Notes under the pieces: model-generated
Database searches by the model: none
The model's input: the letters and a program-made list of their open reading frames with translations, nothing else
What the model was told of the DNA's origin: nothing
In this document: in pieces, positions 24,661-33,694 of the stretch
Layout of the letters: every line of letters starts with the position of its first letter
Position numbering within the stretch: the stretch's first letter is position 1
Assembly (NCBI GenBank): GCA_028293765.1
Contig: JAQGOG010000060.1
Location: 1-55,355 of the forward strand
Direction of reading: 5' to 3'
Length of the DNA stretch: 55,355 nt
Source of the DNA: Gammaproteobacteria bacterium
GTDB taxonomy: Bacteria; Pseudomonadota; Gammaproteobacteria; Steroidobacterales; Steroidobacteraceae
Program-made: the position numbers and the translations under genes

Positions 24661-25547
24661 TTGATGATTACCCTACCGTCCGAGGTCGTCTCGACGTTAC
24701 GATTGTTTTCTTCGCAGGAATACTCAGTGATGCCGTCCGCGCCCAATGTGGCCGCCATGTCCGAGCGATAAGGCCAGTGGCGCACTACAGTGAACGCCTT
24801 GGTGAAATGCTCGGGGTCGTCGATGGTGATACGGACGACGAGATCGGTATACCCTTGTGAGGTCTTCTGCTTTTGGAAGCGCTCCGTGACCTTCAGCCTG
24901 GTCCCGTGCGAAGAGTGGAAGTCCAGTGGTGTTTTATCATTGAAGTGGGACGTCTCCACAACGAGAGTATCCCCTTCCCAACGACCCGTTGAATAACCCA
25001 GGAAGCTTTGCGGCGTATCCTGCGGCGCCTCCTTGCGATCCAGGTGAATGATGCGCAGGTTGTGACCGACCTCGTGCAACATCAGGATTTCGCCCGGGAG
25101 GTAGACGAAGCGAACTGGGTAGGGCGCAAAACTCAAGCGCGGCACACCGTGCGGGAAGCACTGGCTCGCTGCGTCGGTGAGCACGGCACCGTTGGCCTCG
25201 GCATCGATCAGATGCTGCGTCCTTTTGGCCTCCTCGGGCGTGAAAGGAGCCCCCTCCCCATTTTCCTGTAACAAGTTGATGTTGCCGCCGGGTAGCTGCC
25301 ACAGACCCGTAAAATCACGCGGCTCTGCGGGCGGGGGCGTAGGCTCCCAGGTCTTGCGCTGTGCCTGATTTCCGCCTGACCTTCTGGCGAGCCACTGCTC
25401 GGCAGTCATCGGAGTCGAGCGTCCCTTGTTATCCGTATCGAGCTGCGCTTGCTCGGCCGGTGTCAGCTTGCGCACCGTGCCTTCCTGTGCAACCACGGTA
25501 GTCGCCATGCCCGCGACTACAAGGACACAAACCAGAAACTGTCTCAT
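24657..25547 (-). CDS. Exported protein of the W-G-x-TLV family, 296 aa
   Basis: A signal peptide (FLVCVLVVAGMATTVVAQ) is followed by a charged helical linker with LTPAEQAQLDTDNKGRS, then KTWEPTPPPAEPRDFTGLWQ and the family domain. The domain shows QCFPHGVPRLSF, LMLHEVGHNLRIIHLDRKEA, GYSTGRWEGDTLVVETSHFN, HSSHGTRLKVTERF and ITEYSCEENNRN. It is about 50 percent identical by eye to the neighbouring 25585-26535 product, so the two arose by tandem duplication. The HEVGHN segment resembles a metalloprotease HExxH but lacks the required spacing and lies in a beta context, so I do not call it a protease. It lies 37 bp downstream of its paralogue in the receptor operon. Confidence 0.75.
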   Translation of the reverse strand: MRQFLVCVLVVAGMATTVVAQEGTVRKLTPAEQAQLDTDNKGRSTPMTAEQWLARRSGGNQAQRKTWEPTPPPAEPRDFTGLWQLPGGNINLLQENGEGAPFTPEEAKRTQHLIDAEANGAVLTDAASQCFPHGVPRLSFAPYPVRFVYLPGEILMLHEVGHNLRIIHLDRKEAPQDTPQSFLGYSTGRWEGDTLVVETSHFNDKTPLDFHSSHGTRLKVTERFQKQKTSQGYTDLVVRITIDDPEHFTKAFTVVRHWPYRSDMAATLGADGITEYSCEENNRNVETTSDGRVIIK

Positions 25548-25584
25548 ATTGCGTCTCCCCTACAGCAGCCGAGGCTTTGGGCTC

Positions 25585-26535
25585 TCACTTGTCCTTCACG
25601 ATGCCTGCGGCATTCGGCTCGTTGCGGTTATTCTCTTCGCAGGAATACTCCGTGATGCCTTCGGCCCCCTCCGTGTTGGCCAGATCAGAGCGGAAGCCTA
25701 ATTTGCGCGATATCGAGAACACCTTGTAAAAGTGATCCGGGTCGTCGATCGTGATCCGAACTGCCAGATCGGTGTGTCCATCGGAAGTCTTTTCCTGGGT
25801 GAAGCGCTCGACGACCTTGAGATTCGGTCCATGCGAGGTGACCGAGTCGAGCCGTGTCCTCTCGTTCATATGAGTAGTTTCAACGACGAGCGTGTCGCCT
25901 TCCCAATGTCCCACTGAGTAACCGAGGAAAGTCCGCGGCGTACCCCTGGGAGCCTCCTTCTGATCCATATGGATGATGCGCACGTTGTGAGCCACCTCGT
26001 GCAGCATCACAATCTCCCCCGGCAAATAAGCAAAACGGATCGGATAGCCGGGGGTGATGAGCAGCCGCGGCGTGCCGTGTGGGAAACACTGGGTCGAAGC
26101 ATCCGTGACCACGTTGCCAGCCTCTTCCGCCTTGATCAACGCCACGGTCGATTTGGCTTCCGCGGCCGTGAAGGGCGCCTGATTACCGTCATCCTGTATC
26201 AGGTCGAGGCGCCCGTCGATCATGGCCCACGTACCGGTAAAGTCCCGCGGGTCCGCCGGTGGCGGCGTGGGCTCCCAGGTCTTGCGCTGCGCCGCCACCT
26301 CTGCAGCGATTTGCTGCGGGGTTTTTTTGCTGCGGCGACCCAAATCAATGGGCGGGATGCGCACGATCTTGTTGTTGATGGCTTGCTGCGCTTGCTGCTG
26401 CTCGAGAGACAACCGCGCAAACGACCGCTGCCCGGTGGCAGCCGGTGCTTCCTGCTGGGCTGCCACGGCGTTCACAAACCCCAACCCCGCGCCGCAAACC
26501 GCAAGGATCAACAATCGCTTCGTGCTCGTCTTCAT
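25585..26535 (-). CDS. Exported protein of the W-G-x-TLV family, 316 aa
   Basis: A signal peptide (RLLILAVCGAGLGFVNAVAA) is followed by a Gln-rich linker and the same domain as the downstream paralogue: TWEPTPPPADPRDFTGTWAM, QCFPHGTPRLLITPG, MLHEVAHNVRIIHMDQKEAP, GYSVGHWEGDTLVVETTHMN, HGPNLKVVERFTQEKTSDGH and ITEYSCEENNRNEP. Conserved Cys in QCF and YSC probably form a disulfide. It is the first gene after the TonB-dependent receptor (121 bp gap), which suggests the secreted trio works with substrates taken up through that receptor. No catalytic residues are apparent. Confidence 0.75.
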   Translation of the reverse strand: MKTSTKRLLILAVCGAGLGFVNAVAAQQEAPAATGQRSFARLSLEQQQAQQAINNKIVRIPPIDLGRRSKKTPQQIAAEVAAQRKTWEPTPPPADPRDFTGTWAMIDGRLDLIQDDGNQAPFTAAEAKSTVALIKAEEAGNVVTDASTQCFPHGTPRLLITPGYPIRFAYLPGEIVMLHEVAHNVRIIHMDQKEAPRGTPRTFLGYSVGHWEGDTLVVETTHMNERTRLDSVTSHGPNLKVVERFTQEKTSDGHTDLAVRITIDDPDHFYKVFSISRKLGFRSDLANTEGAEGITEYSCEENNRNEPNAAGIVKDK

Positions 26536-26656
26536 GCCCGTCTCCGCAAATCTTTACTGCGACACGCACACCGAAGCATGTGCTGCGGTGTCGCTCACCC
26601 GCCTTCGGAAAGGCACCGTTTGGGGACACCCCCAATTAAAGCACCTTACCACCAGA

Positions 26657-29569
26657 TTAGAACTTGTAGTCCACGCCGACGCGGAACACCCGGCCCAGAA
26701 AATTGTACGTGTTTGGGAACGTGGTTAGCTGTGAACCACCCGCAATCGGATCCTCCGCGTTGGTGACGTTCATGATCGCCGCCGTGACACTGCTGCTACT
26801 GTTCCAGGGCATCTGGTAGCGGTACAGCAGGTCGAGAGTGGTGAACGACTTCGACTGCGTACCCGCATTGGTCGCGGGATTCGGAACCTGGAGCGTCATA
26901 GGCGGCAGATAACGCACCGTTGCCAGCAGTGAGTGGGCGCCAGCCATGACCCCCGCCTGAAGGTTCGCGGTGTAATGCGGAATGGGAACACCGAAAGTGC
27001 TGTCGTTATAACGGCCGACGCCGTTGTAAATCACACCGCCCTGCTGCATCAGGTACTCCTGCGTAAGCGTACCGTACAGGCGCATGGGAAACTGCAGACC
27101 AAGCCCGTCCGTCTTCACCCGATACTTGAAGTCATAGTCGAAGCCATGGGTATGCAGAAACCCTTGGTTCGCGTAGGTCGTGGTGAACTGCAGGATGTCG
27201 TTTCCAGACATGCAATTCGCCGGTCGCGGGCCCTGGCCCGGTTTCCACCTGCCCGTAATCTCGCAGATCTCATTTGGAGCACCCGCGGCCAACACGATCC
27301 GCGGATCGGCGATGAACCCGTCCGCCTCATCAGCAGTCAGAATCTGCTGTGCATTCTGTGCTGCAATCAAATCCTTGAAGTTGATGTTCCAGTAATTGAT
27401 GTCCACAGAGAAATTGTCGGTGACGTCCCACGTCACACCGATGTTCCAGTTCCGTGAGGTTTCAGGGTGCAGATTCGGGTTACCCGACAGCAAGCCACGC
27501 GCATTGATGGTATCGCCACCGATCTGCTGGGCTGACGTACCGCCGGTGGATTGGGCAAACATCGACGCGGGCCCCGGGGCTTGGAACGAGGTACCGGCCG
27601 AGCCGCGAATGAACAGGCCCTTGACCGGTGTCCACAGCAGTCCGAGCTTCGGATTGAACCTGCCGAAACTACCCGCACCGTCGTAACTCGTCTTCTCGTA
27701 GCGGCCCGCAAGCTGCACCTCCAGAGCCTTGGCTGGGTACATCACCATTTCGGCGAACGCGGCATTGGTGGCATTGGAGCCCGAGAAATCCGACTGGGCA
27801 AAGGCTGCACCGTTGAATCCCCAGTACCCGATCTGCTTGGAACCGTCATCCCACTGTTGGGAGAAGTCCAATTCGCGCCGCTCCACACCGATGGCAAGGC
27901 CCGTTGTGCCGCCCGGCATGTCCCAGAGCTTGCCGGTAGTGATGGCGTCGTAGGTCTTCAACTGGCCCGAGTCGTGCGTGGTACGCATCCCGATCAGCCA
28001 ATTTGTCAGGGCGGGATTGTTGTAGGCCGGGTCGCCCGGCTTAACCAGCGCCGCGATGGCGAACGGATCCCAGAACTGGCAGGTGTCCTTGCCACGATGC
28101 GCGCCGGTCGGATCGGTGCCTGGTGTGAACGCACACGCCCGCCCACCATAGCCATTCACCGCCAGGCCCACGCGATTGATAATCGTGTCGTGCCCCGCGA
28201 AGTTCGTGTCATTCCACGAGTCACCAAACCCGACCTGCCAGTCAAAGCCCGTGTTGCCGAAGTTGCCAGCGAGGCGACCTGAAACGCGGAAGGTGTCCTG
28301 ACCGCTGGTGCGGATGTCTCCATCCAATCCATCGTCGACCCAAGGTGAGAGAATGCGTCCCTTGTAGAGATAGCCGGTGATATTGGTCTGCCCGTTGACC
28401 GGATTCGGAAAACTCGGGAACATTCTCGCCGTCGCGAGCGCGCCTGGATTATTCGCAGGAACCAGCGGAAACAAACTCGGCGTCGCGGTCGCCGGAGTCA
28501 CATAGCCAAACGGGATTTGATAACGCGTCCGCGCGTATCCGACCTCGAAGTCGCCGGTGATCGTATCGGTGAACTTGTGCGATATCGTCGTCAAGGCGTT
28601 GATGCGCTGTGACTTGGGTTGCAGCGCACGCCCGAGCGCGTTGTAGAGCAGGCACGATGGCGTGCCTGTCTTGTTGACCACGCCATTCGCCAGGCCACTG
28701 GGGCCACCACTACCGAGCTGCGGGCTGCCGCACAGCGGATCCGGAATCGAAGCCGCTACCGCTGAAGGCTGAGTGGCGCCAGCGACCCGATACTGGAATG
28801 TCGCCGGATTGCCAAAACCGGACGTCAGAGCGTACTTCAGACGGTCCGCGCCGTAGCGATCATCGGTGAGCAGGACTTCCGTCGTTTGGTATTCCAAACC
28901 GGCGACTATGCTGGTGGTATCGCCGTGACTGCCCCAGAGCAAGCCGACATTCGTATCGGGCCGGTCGTGAGTCGTATCCTGGATGCGCTGCAGATCCGTT
29001 TTGACCTCGAAGCCGGAAAAATTCCTCTTGGTGATGAAGTTCACGACACCAGCGACCGCGTCGGCGCCATACAGCGCCGAGGAACCGTCGGTAAGCGTCT
29101 CGACTCGATCGATCATGATCGACGGTGCGAGGTTGTTGACGTCGACGTAACCATAGCCTCCATCGGCAATCTGGCGCCCGCCGTTCAGCAGCACCAGCGT
29201 GGCGCCTGCCCCCAGCCCGCGCAGGTTCACCGTGGTCGTCGGCGAGTTGCCTGCATCGACACCACCACCCTGGGTATTGACGGTAGCCATCGACCCCACG
29301 TTCTGCGGCAAGTCCTTGAGACTCTCCGCGACTGAATTGCGCTGCGAGTCGTTCAGGTCTTCGCTACTGAGGACGGTCAGCGGCTGCGGCCGGTCCGCGG
29401 GACGCTTGATGAAAGAGCCGGTGACAACGACCTCCTGTAGGCCATCGTCCGCGTGAGGCGCGGCCTCGGTAGCTGCCTGAGCAAACGCGCTCTTCGGTGT
29501 CATAACGCTGGTTGCCAAGGCACACGTTACGGCGGCCATCACCGCCCTGTTACAGCGAGAATAGATCAT
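26657..29569 (-). CDS. TonB-dependent outer-membrane receptor, 970 aa
   Basis: The start at 29569 has a long G-rich Shine-Dalgarno region and gives a signal peptide (AAVTCALATSVMTPKSAFA). A plug domain follows, starting at GLQEVVVTGSFIKR and including PTTTVNLRGLGAGATLVLLN and LYGADAVAGVVNFITKRNFS. A barrel of about 22 strands ends in the typical terminal aromatic (FRVGVDYKF). The plug pattern VVVTGSxIxR is that of oligomer/aromatic receptors common in Sphingomonadales and Steroidobacter. It probably imports the substrate of the adjacent catabolic genes. It is the second gene of an operon with the decarboxylase homologue upstream (182 bp gap) and the secreted trio and LigJ downstream. An upstream in-frame ATG at 29665 lacks signal-peptide character. 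Confidence 0.9.
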   Translation of the reverse strand: MIYSRCNRAVMAAVTCALATSVMTPKSAFAQAATEAAPHADDGLQEVVVTGSFIKRPADRPQPLTVLSSEDLNDSQRNSVAESLKDLPQNVGSMATVNTQGGGVDAGNSPTTTVNLRGLGAGATLVLLNGGRQIADGGYGYVDVNNLAPSIMIDRVETLTDGSSALYGADAVAGVVNFITKRNFSGFEVKTDLQRIQDTTHDRPDTNVGLLWGSHGDTTSIVAGLEYQTTEVLLTDDRYGADRLKYALTSGFGNPATFQYRVAGATQPSAVAASIPDPLCGSPQLGSGGPSGLANGVVNKTGTPSCLLYNALGRALQPKSQRINALTTISHKFTDTITGDFEVGYARTRYQIPFGYVTPATATPSLFPLVPANNPGALATARMFPSFPNPVNGQTNITGYLYKGRILSPWVDDGLDGDIRTSGQDTFRVSGRLAGNFGNTGFDWQVGFGDSWNDTNFAGHDTIINRVGLAVNGYGGRACAFTPGTDPTGAHRGKDTCQFWDPFAIAALVKPGDPAYNNPALTNWLIGMRTTHDSGQLKTYDAITTGKLWDMPGGTTGLAIGVERRELDFSQQWDDGSKQIGYWGFNGAAFAQSDFSGSNATNAAFAEMVMYPAKALEVQLAGRYEKTSYDGAGSFGRFNPKLGLLWTPVKGLFIRGSAGTSFQAPGPASMFAQSTGGTSAQQIGGDTINARGLLSGNPNLHPETSRNWNIGVTWDVTDNFSVDINYWNINFKDLIAAQNAQQILTADEADGFIADPRIVLAAGAPNEICEITGRWKPGQGPRPANCMSGNDILQFTTTYANQGFLHTHGFDYDFKYRVKTDGLGLQFPMRLYGTLTQEYLMQQGGVIYNGVGRYNDSTFGVPIPHYTANLQAGVMAGAHSLLATVRYLPPMTLQVPNPATNAGTQSKSFTTLDLLYRYQMPWNSSSSVTAAIMNVTNAEDPIAGGSQLTTFPNTYNFLGRVFRVGVDYKF

Positions 29570-29751
29570 CCCCCCTCCCCCTGAGCCTAGTGATCGAACG
29601 GTCCGGCGCTGTTGTACAGCATCTACATAAGAATTATTCAGCCGGCGGAGTCTTCCAAAAAGCACTCATGCATCGGTATGGAACATGGATATTGCGGCGT
29701 GGCGTTTCTCCCATAACGAATTTTCCGTGGCTCCCCACGGCGCGGCTCTGT

Positions 29752-30741
29752 TCAGGTCTTGGGCAGGTCGAGATTGAAGAGCTTTATCGCGTTGCCACGG
29801 CCGATCTTGCGCCGTTGCGCATCGCTGACGACCCGACTCGAGTCGTACCAGGATGAGGCATCTTCCATCTTCTCGAACGGATAATCTGCCGAAAAGTAGA
29901 CCTTGTTTTCATCGAGCACATCGAGCGTGCAGCGGAATGCCGGATCGTTGAAATTGCCGCTCGTGGTGATGTGGAAGTGATCGCGGAAGTAGTCGCCGAG
30001 CGGTCGCTGGCCACGATACTCGCGGCGCGAAAAGCGCATGCGCGCATCGATGCGCCAAAGGCCGAATGGAATATTCTCGCCGAGGTGGCCGATGCAGATG
30101 CGCAGATTCGGGAAATCATCGAAGAGCCCCGAGCCACACAGCCGCAAAGAATGAATCGATGTTTCCACCGCAAAACCCCACGGCGCGCTCATCAGCCAGG
30201 GGTGGCCCGCGTAGTTCTGTGCCTGCGATGGAATCTGCATGCGCGGATGCAGGTAGAACGGCACGTCGAGCTTCGACACCGTTGCCCAGAAAGTCCGGTA
30301 CTCCGGCAAGTCGTAGTATTTGGCATTGTCCTCGGTACCCACCTGCTGGAATCCGTTCACCAGTGCGCCCTTGAAACCCAGCTCATTCACGCAGCGCTCC
30401 AGCTCGCGGGCAGCCACATCAGGGTCATGCATCGGCAACGCGGCCAACGCCGCATAGCGCTTCGGGTGCCTCGCAACGGCATCCGCCATCGCTTCATTGG
30501 CCTTCTGCGCGATCTGCAGCGCCTGCTTCGGGTCCGGAATTCTTTGTACACCCGGGGCATTCAGCGAGAGGAGCGCGAACTCGATGCCCGCTGCATCCAT
30601 GTGGCCGAGACGTTCGGAATCCAGATCGAGCAATTGTCGCGTGAAGTCATCCCAGGCACCGGAATCACCTGCAAAACTGCGCGACTGCTCGAGAGTATCC
30701 TCGATTGCAAAATGCTCTTCGAAGGCAATTTTCCCATCCAT
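29752..30741 (-). CDS. Hydroxybenzoate decarboxylase of the gamma-resorcylate type (amidohydrolase superfamily)
   Basis: The 329-residue TIM-barrel metalloenzyme closely resembles 2,6-dihydroxybenzoate (gamma-resorcylate) and 2,3-dihydroxybenzoate decarboxylases. All metal and catalytic positions are seen: E8 and H10 (FEEHF), H165 (FYLHPR), H219 (CIGHLGEN) and D286 (FSADYPFE). Other family blocks are LLSLNAPGVQRIPD, LGFKGALVNGFQQ and HITTSGNF. These enzymes remove CO2 from ortho-hydroxylated benzoates without cofactor other than a divalent metal. The precise substrate is not readable. It opens the minus-strand receptor operon and is divergent from the MFS transporter gene at 30992, so import and decarboxylation are likely co-regulated from the 250-bp gap. 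Confidence 0.85.
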   Translation of the reverse strand: MDGKIAFEEHFAIEDTLEQSRSFAGDSGAWDDFTRQLLDLDSERLGHMDAAGIEFALLSLNAPGVQRIPDPKQALQIAQKANEAMADAVARHPKRYAALAALPMHDPDVAARELERCVNELGFKGALVNGFQQVGTEDNAKYYDLPEYRTFWATVSKLDVPFYLHPRMQIPSQAQNYAGHPWLMSAPWGFAVETSIHSLRLCGSGLFDDFPNLRICIGHLGENIPFGLWRIDARMRFSRREYRGQRPLGDYFRDHFHITTSGNFNDPAFRCTLDVLDENKVYFSADYPFEKMEDASSWYDSSRVVSDAQRRKIGRGNAIKLFNLDLPKT

Positions 30742-30991
30742 ATCGATCCTCTAGTGAAATCGTCGTGCGCACCTGACGGAGCAGTCCATGATCCATGTGA
30801 TGTCGGGTTTTCACAATGGCGTTTTCCCCATGACGCAGTTCCAAACGTGCACACTAACCCCACGTGCCGCTCGCCTAAACTCACGCGGCTGGCGCATACC
30901 GTTGCTGCCGAAAACAGGCGCTGTGGGTATGCTGCACGCATAAGGTCGCGCAGACAGGCAGCAATTGAACAGAAGTTTCATAAAGGGGGGT
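30742..30991. promoter_or_regulatory. Divergent promoter region, decarboxylase and MFS genes
   Basis: This 250-bp gap lies between oppositely transcribed genes and must hold both promoters. I could not identify a dyad or repeat strong enough to name. The bases just before 30992 contain GGGGG as ribosome-binding site of the transporter gene. Confidence 0.4.
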
Positions 30992-32290
30992 ATGGCCACG
31001 AACACGTCATCACATGAGCATGAGCTGATTCGCAACTGGCCGATTCTCGTGGTCGCCTTCATCCTCGTCTTCCTCGCCTTCGGCATACCCACCTACTCGC
31101 TACCGTTCATGTACGGCCCGGCGATGAAGGAGTTCGGCTGGTCGAACGCGGAAGTCAACCTGCTGTCGACCGCAAAGTTCGTGATCGGCGCGGCCGCGGC
31201 GCTCGGCATGGGTATCCTCGTCGATCGACTCGGTGGCCGACTCGCAGTACTGATCGGCACGGCCGCTGGCGGCGTCGGCATGGCGATGTTCCTGTTTGCC
31301 ACCAATCTGCCCATGTACTACCTCGCTGGCGCGATGCTCGGCTTTTCGGCATCGTCGATCGTGGCCGCGATGAAGGTCATCATCTCGCGGCTTTGCACGA
31401 TCCATCAGGGGGCTGCCATGGGCATCGTGCTCACCGCGACCAGCACGGGCGGTGTGGTGATGCCGTGGATCTGGGCGCCGCTGCTGCAGGCGGGTTGGAA
31501 CTGGCGCACGATCATCGCCATGATGAGCGTCGGCCCCTTCCTGATCGCGGCGCCGCTGTGGGTGATCTTCGTCGCCAGGAGCAAAAAGCTCGGCCCCACC
31601 ATCAATGCGCCAACGCCCCTCCAGAACAAGCTCTCCACGTGGCAGCATTTCAAGCTGATCAGTCAGGACAAGAACTTCTGGCTGATTGCGGTCGGCATTT
31701 TCCTGGTTTCCGGCGTCGACCAGGCCGTACAGCAGAATACGGTGCAGTTCCTGATGCACAACAAAGGCATGATCATCGACAAGATCGCGTGGGCAGCGAG
31801 CCTGATTGCGGTCCTCGGCGTATTCGCCAAGATTGCCTCCGGCTGGTTCTACGATCAGACCTCGATTCGCGGCATCCGCTTTTTCTACATGCTGCTGGCC
31901 CTCTCGACCTGGCTGATCCTGCCGGTGGCGGGGGCGTTGACGCTGACGTTGTTCATCGTCACTCGCGGCATGGCGCATGGCGGCATGATCGTCGACGTGC
32001 CCATTCTGACGCGCCATTACTTCGGTCTGGAGCGCATGGGCCTCACGATCGGCATCATGTCGGTAGCCGTCAATCTGGGTTACGCGTCAGGTCCGCCCGT
32101 GCTGGGCTGGCTGGCTGACATCAACCACGGCTCGTTCGCGAACGGCATGTTGATCTACGGCGCGGTGGCCGCGGCGGCGGTTATCTCGCTCCTCCGTGTC
32201 ATACCGCGTTTCTGGATGCCACCAGCGAAGCGCCGCGAACAGGAGGCAGCCGCGCAGGTCGCATCCAACATGGTGCCGCCGACCGCATAA
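30992..32290 (+). CDS. MFS transporter
   Basis: The ATG at 30992 follows AAAGGGGGT, a good ribosome-binding site, and gives 432 residues with twelve predicted transmembrane helices. The MFS signature between helices 2 and 3 is GILVDRLGGRLAVLIGTAAG. Other helices are FAFGIPTYSLPFMYGPA-like at the N-terminus and MAHGGMIVDVPILTRHYFGL in the C-half. The sequence style is that of the monocarboxylate/oxalate-formate branch of MFS carriers. Beside aromatic-catabolism genes it is probably an aromatic-acid or pathway-product transporter, comparable in position to GalT. Two RraA-family genes follow 78 bp downstream in the same direction. Confidence 0.9.
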   Translation: MATNTSSHEHELIRNWPILVVAFILVFLAFGIPTYSLPFMYGPAMKEFGWSNAEVNLLSTAKFVIGAAAALGMGILVDRLGGRLAVLIGTAAGGVGMAMFLFATNLPMYYLAGAMLGFSASSIVAAMKVIISRLCTIHQGAAMGIVLTATSTGGVVMPWIWAPLLQAGWNWRTIIAMMSVGPFLIAAPLWVIFVARSKKLGPTINAPTPLQNKLSTWQHFKLISQDKNFWLIAVGIFLVSGVDQAVQQNTVQFLMHNKGMIIDKIAWAASLIAVLGVFAKIASGWFYDQTSIRGIRFFYMLLALSTWLILPVAGALTLTLFIVTRGMAHGGMIVDVPILTRHYFGLERMGLTIGIMSVAVNLGYASGPPVLGWLADINHGSFANGMLIYGAVAAAAVISLLRVIPRFWMPPAKRREQEAAAQVASNMVPPTA

Positions 32291-32368
32291 CGCGCGCGCA
32301 ATCCCATCGTCCACATTATCCGGCTGTGAGAAATCATACCTCCACAGCCTTCTTCCACTGAGGGATCC

Positions 32369-33019
32369 ATGAACGACCCCAATCTCCAACGCGCAGCGCA
32401 CCTCGATACCGCGACGCTCAGCGATGCGATGGACAAGCTCGGCATCGCCGGGCAGTGCCTCGGCATCAAGCCGCGCGACCACTCGTTTCGAATGACCGGA
32501 CGTGCGTACACGATTCTTTACGGTCCGCTCGATGCTGAAAAGCCGGGAACGGTCGGAGACTACATCGACGATCTGCCACCTGGCACCGTAGTTGTGCTCG
32601 ACAACGGCGGCCGCGAAAATGCCACCGTCTGGGGAGACATCCTGACCGCCGTCGCACGCTATCGGAAACTGGCAGGCACGGTCATCGATGGGGCGAACCG
32701 TGATGTTCACCTATGTTTATCGCTCGGCTACCCTATCTACAGCAGAAGCTATTCAATGCGCACCGGCAAGGACCGCGTGCAGGTGGACGCCGTGCAGGTG
32801 CCGGTCACCATTGGTGATGCGCGTGTACTGCCAGGCGATCTGCTGCGCGGCGATGCCGATGGCGTCGTCGTGATCCCACGCTCACGCGAGGAAGAAGTCC
32901 TCGAGATTGCCGAGCACATCGAGGCGTCCGAGCAGCAGATTCGCAATCTCGTGGAGTCGGGCCTCAGCCTGCGCGAGGCGCGCGAGAAATTGCAGTACCA
33001 CAACCTTCAGTCAAAATAG
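32369..33019 (+). CDS. RraA family aldolase/decarboxylase-like protein
   Basis: The 216-residue protein with the RraA/HMG-aldolase fold begins with LDTATLSDAMDKLGIAG, has GDYIDDLPPGTVVVLDNGG and the catalytic layout G-D (89-90, TVWGDIL) then VIDGANRDV (R111, D112). It ends with VLPGDLLRGDADGVVVIPR and a helical tail. Retention of Asp90, Arg111 and Asp112 suggests metal-dependent aldol or keto-acid decarboxylase activity rather than an RNase E inhibitor role. It is followed immediately, with no spacing, by another RraA gene. The pair may encode two subunits of one enzyme or two enzymes acting on different 4-hydroxy-2-keto acids. Confidence 0.85.
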   Translation: MNDPNLQRAAHLDTATLSDAMDKLGIAGQCLGIKPRDHSFRMTGRAYTILYGPLDAEKPGTVGDYIDDLPPGTVVVLDNGGRENATVWGDILTAVARYRKLAGTVIDGANRDVHLCLSLGYPIYSRSYSMRTGKDRVQVDAVQVPVTIGDARVLPGDLLRGDADGVVVIPRSREEEVLEIAEHIEASEQQIRNLVESGLSLREAREKLQYHNLQSK

Positions 33020-33694
33020 ATGAAGACTTCGACTCTGCACGGCGATTTTCGCGGGCGTCTGGCGCTACTCGATAGCTGCGCTATCTCCGATGCTCTCGAT
33101 TCACTCGGCCTGCCGCCGGCGGTCGTGGGTCTGGCCCCACTTTCCGTGGTCAAACCAATTTGCGGACCGGTAATGACCGTGAAGCTCATCGCCGGCAAAC
33201 CGCAGCACAGCCCACGGCATCTGTGCACGGCGGCAATCGAATCCGCAGCGCGCGGCGACGTGATCGTCATCGAGCATTCCTCGGGCGTGGAATGCGCAGG
33301 CTGGGGTGGCGTACTCAGCGTTGGAGCGCAAGTCAAAGGTGTCGAGGGTGTGGTCATCGATGGTCCCGCGCGCGATATCGATGAAGCACGCGCACTGGGC
33401 TTCCCGGTCTATGGTCGGAGCCCCATCGCGCGCACGGCACGCGGCCGGGCCTACGAGATCGAATTCAACTGCGAGATAAGAATCGGCGAAGTTCGCGTGG
33501 TTCCTGGCGATGTCGTATTTGCCGATTCGAGCGGTGTCGTCTTCCTCCCAGCCGCACAGATCGAAGAAATCGTGCGCCGGGCGGCAAGGATCGTCGAGCG
33601 CGAACGCCTGATGGTACAGGCGCTGCGCGCCGGCGACCGGATCACCGAAGTCGTCGGGCGCAACTACGAGGAAATGCTGACGAAGCTCGACTGA
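33020..33694 (+). CDS. RraA family protein lacking the GD aspartate
   Basis: The 224-residue RraA-fold protein starts at the base after the preceding stop codon. It keeps SCAISDALDSLGLPP, VVIDGPARDIDEARALGFPV (R118, D119) and VVPGDVVFADSSGVVFLP. Where active aldolases have G-D before the conserved helix, it has AGWGGVLSVGAQ, so the aspartate is glycine. A branch of the family with WGG at this place exists, so this may be a functional variant with another substrate. Its last 31 bases overlap the end of the dioxygenase gene on the other strand, so the two transcripts are tail-to-tail and share sequence. Confidence 0.85.
   Translation: MKTSTLHGDFRGRLALLDSCAISDALDSLGLPPAVVGLAPLSVVKPICGPVMTVKLIAGKPQHSPRHLCTAAIESAARGDVIVIEHSSGVECAGWGGVLSVGAQVKGVEGVVIDGPARDIDEARALGFPVYGRSPIARTARGRAYEIEFNCEIRIGEVRVVPGDVVFADSSGVVFLPAAQIEEIVRRAARIVERERLMVQALRAGDRITEVVGRNYEEMLTKLD

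Noticed and set aside
24657-25547. HEVGHN in the secreted protein as a zinc-protease HExxH motif
   Set aside because: The spacing is H-E-V-G-H, but the paralogue has HEVAHN within a beta-strand context, with no third ligand or helix typical of zincins; I keep it as a conserved feature of unknown meaning.
29971-31017. Plus-strand frame of 348 codons opposite the decarboxylase gene
   Set aside because: The decarboxylase homologue has all catalytic residues on the minus strand; the antisense frame has none of the features of a protein family.
31100-32017. Minus-strand open frame of 305 codons opposite the MFS gene
   Set aside because: Extremely Arg/His/Asp-rich translation, no hydrophobic core; shadow of the transporter.
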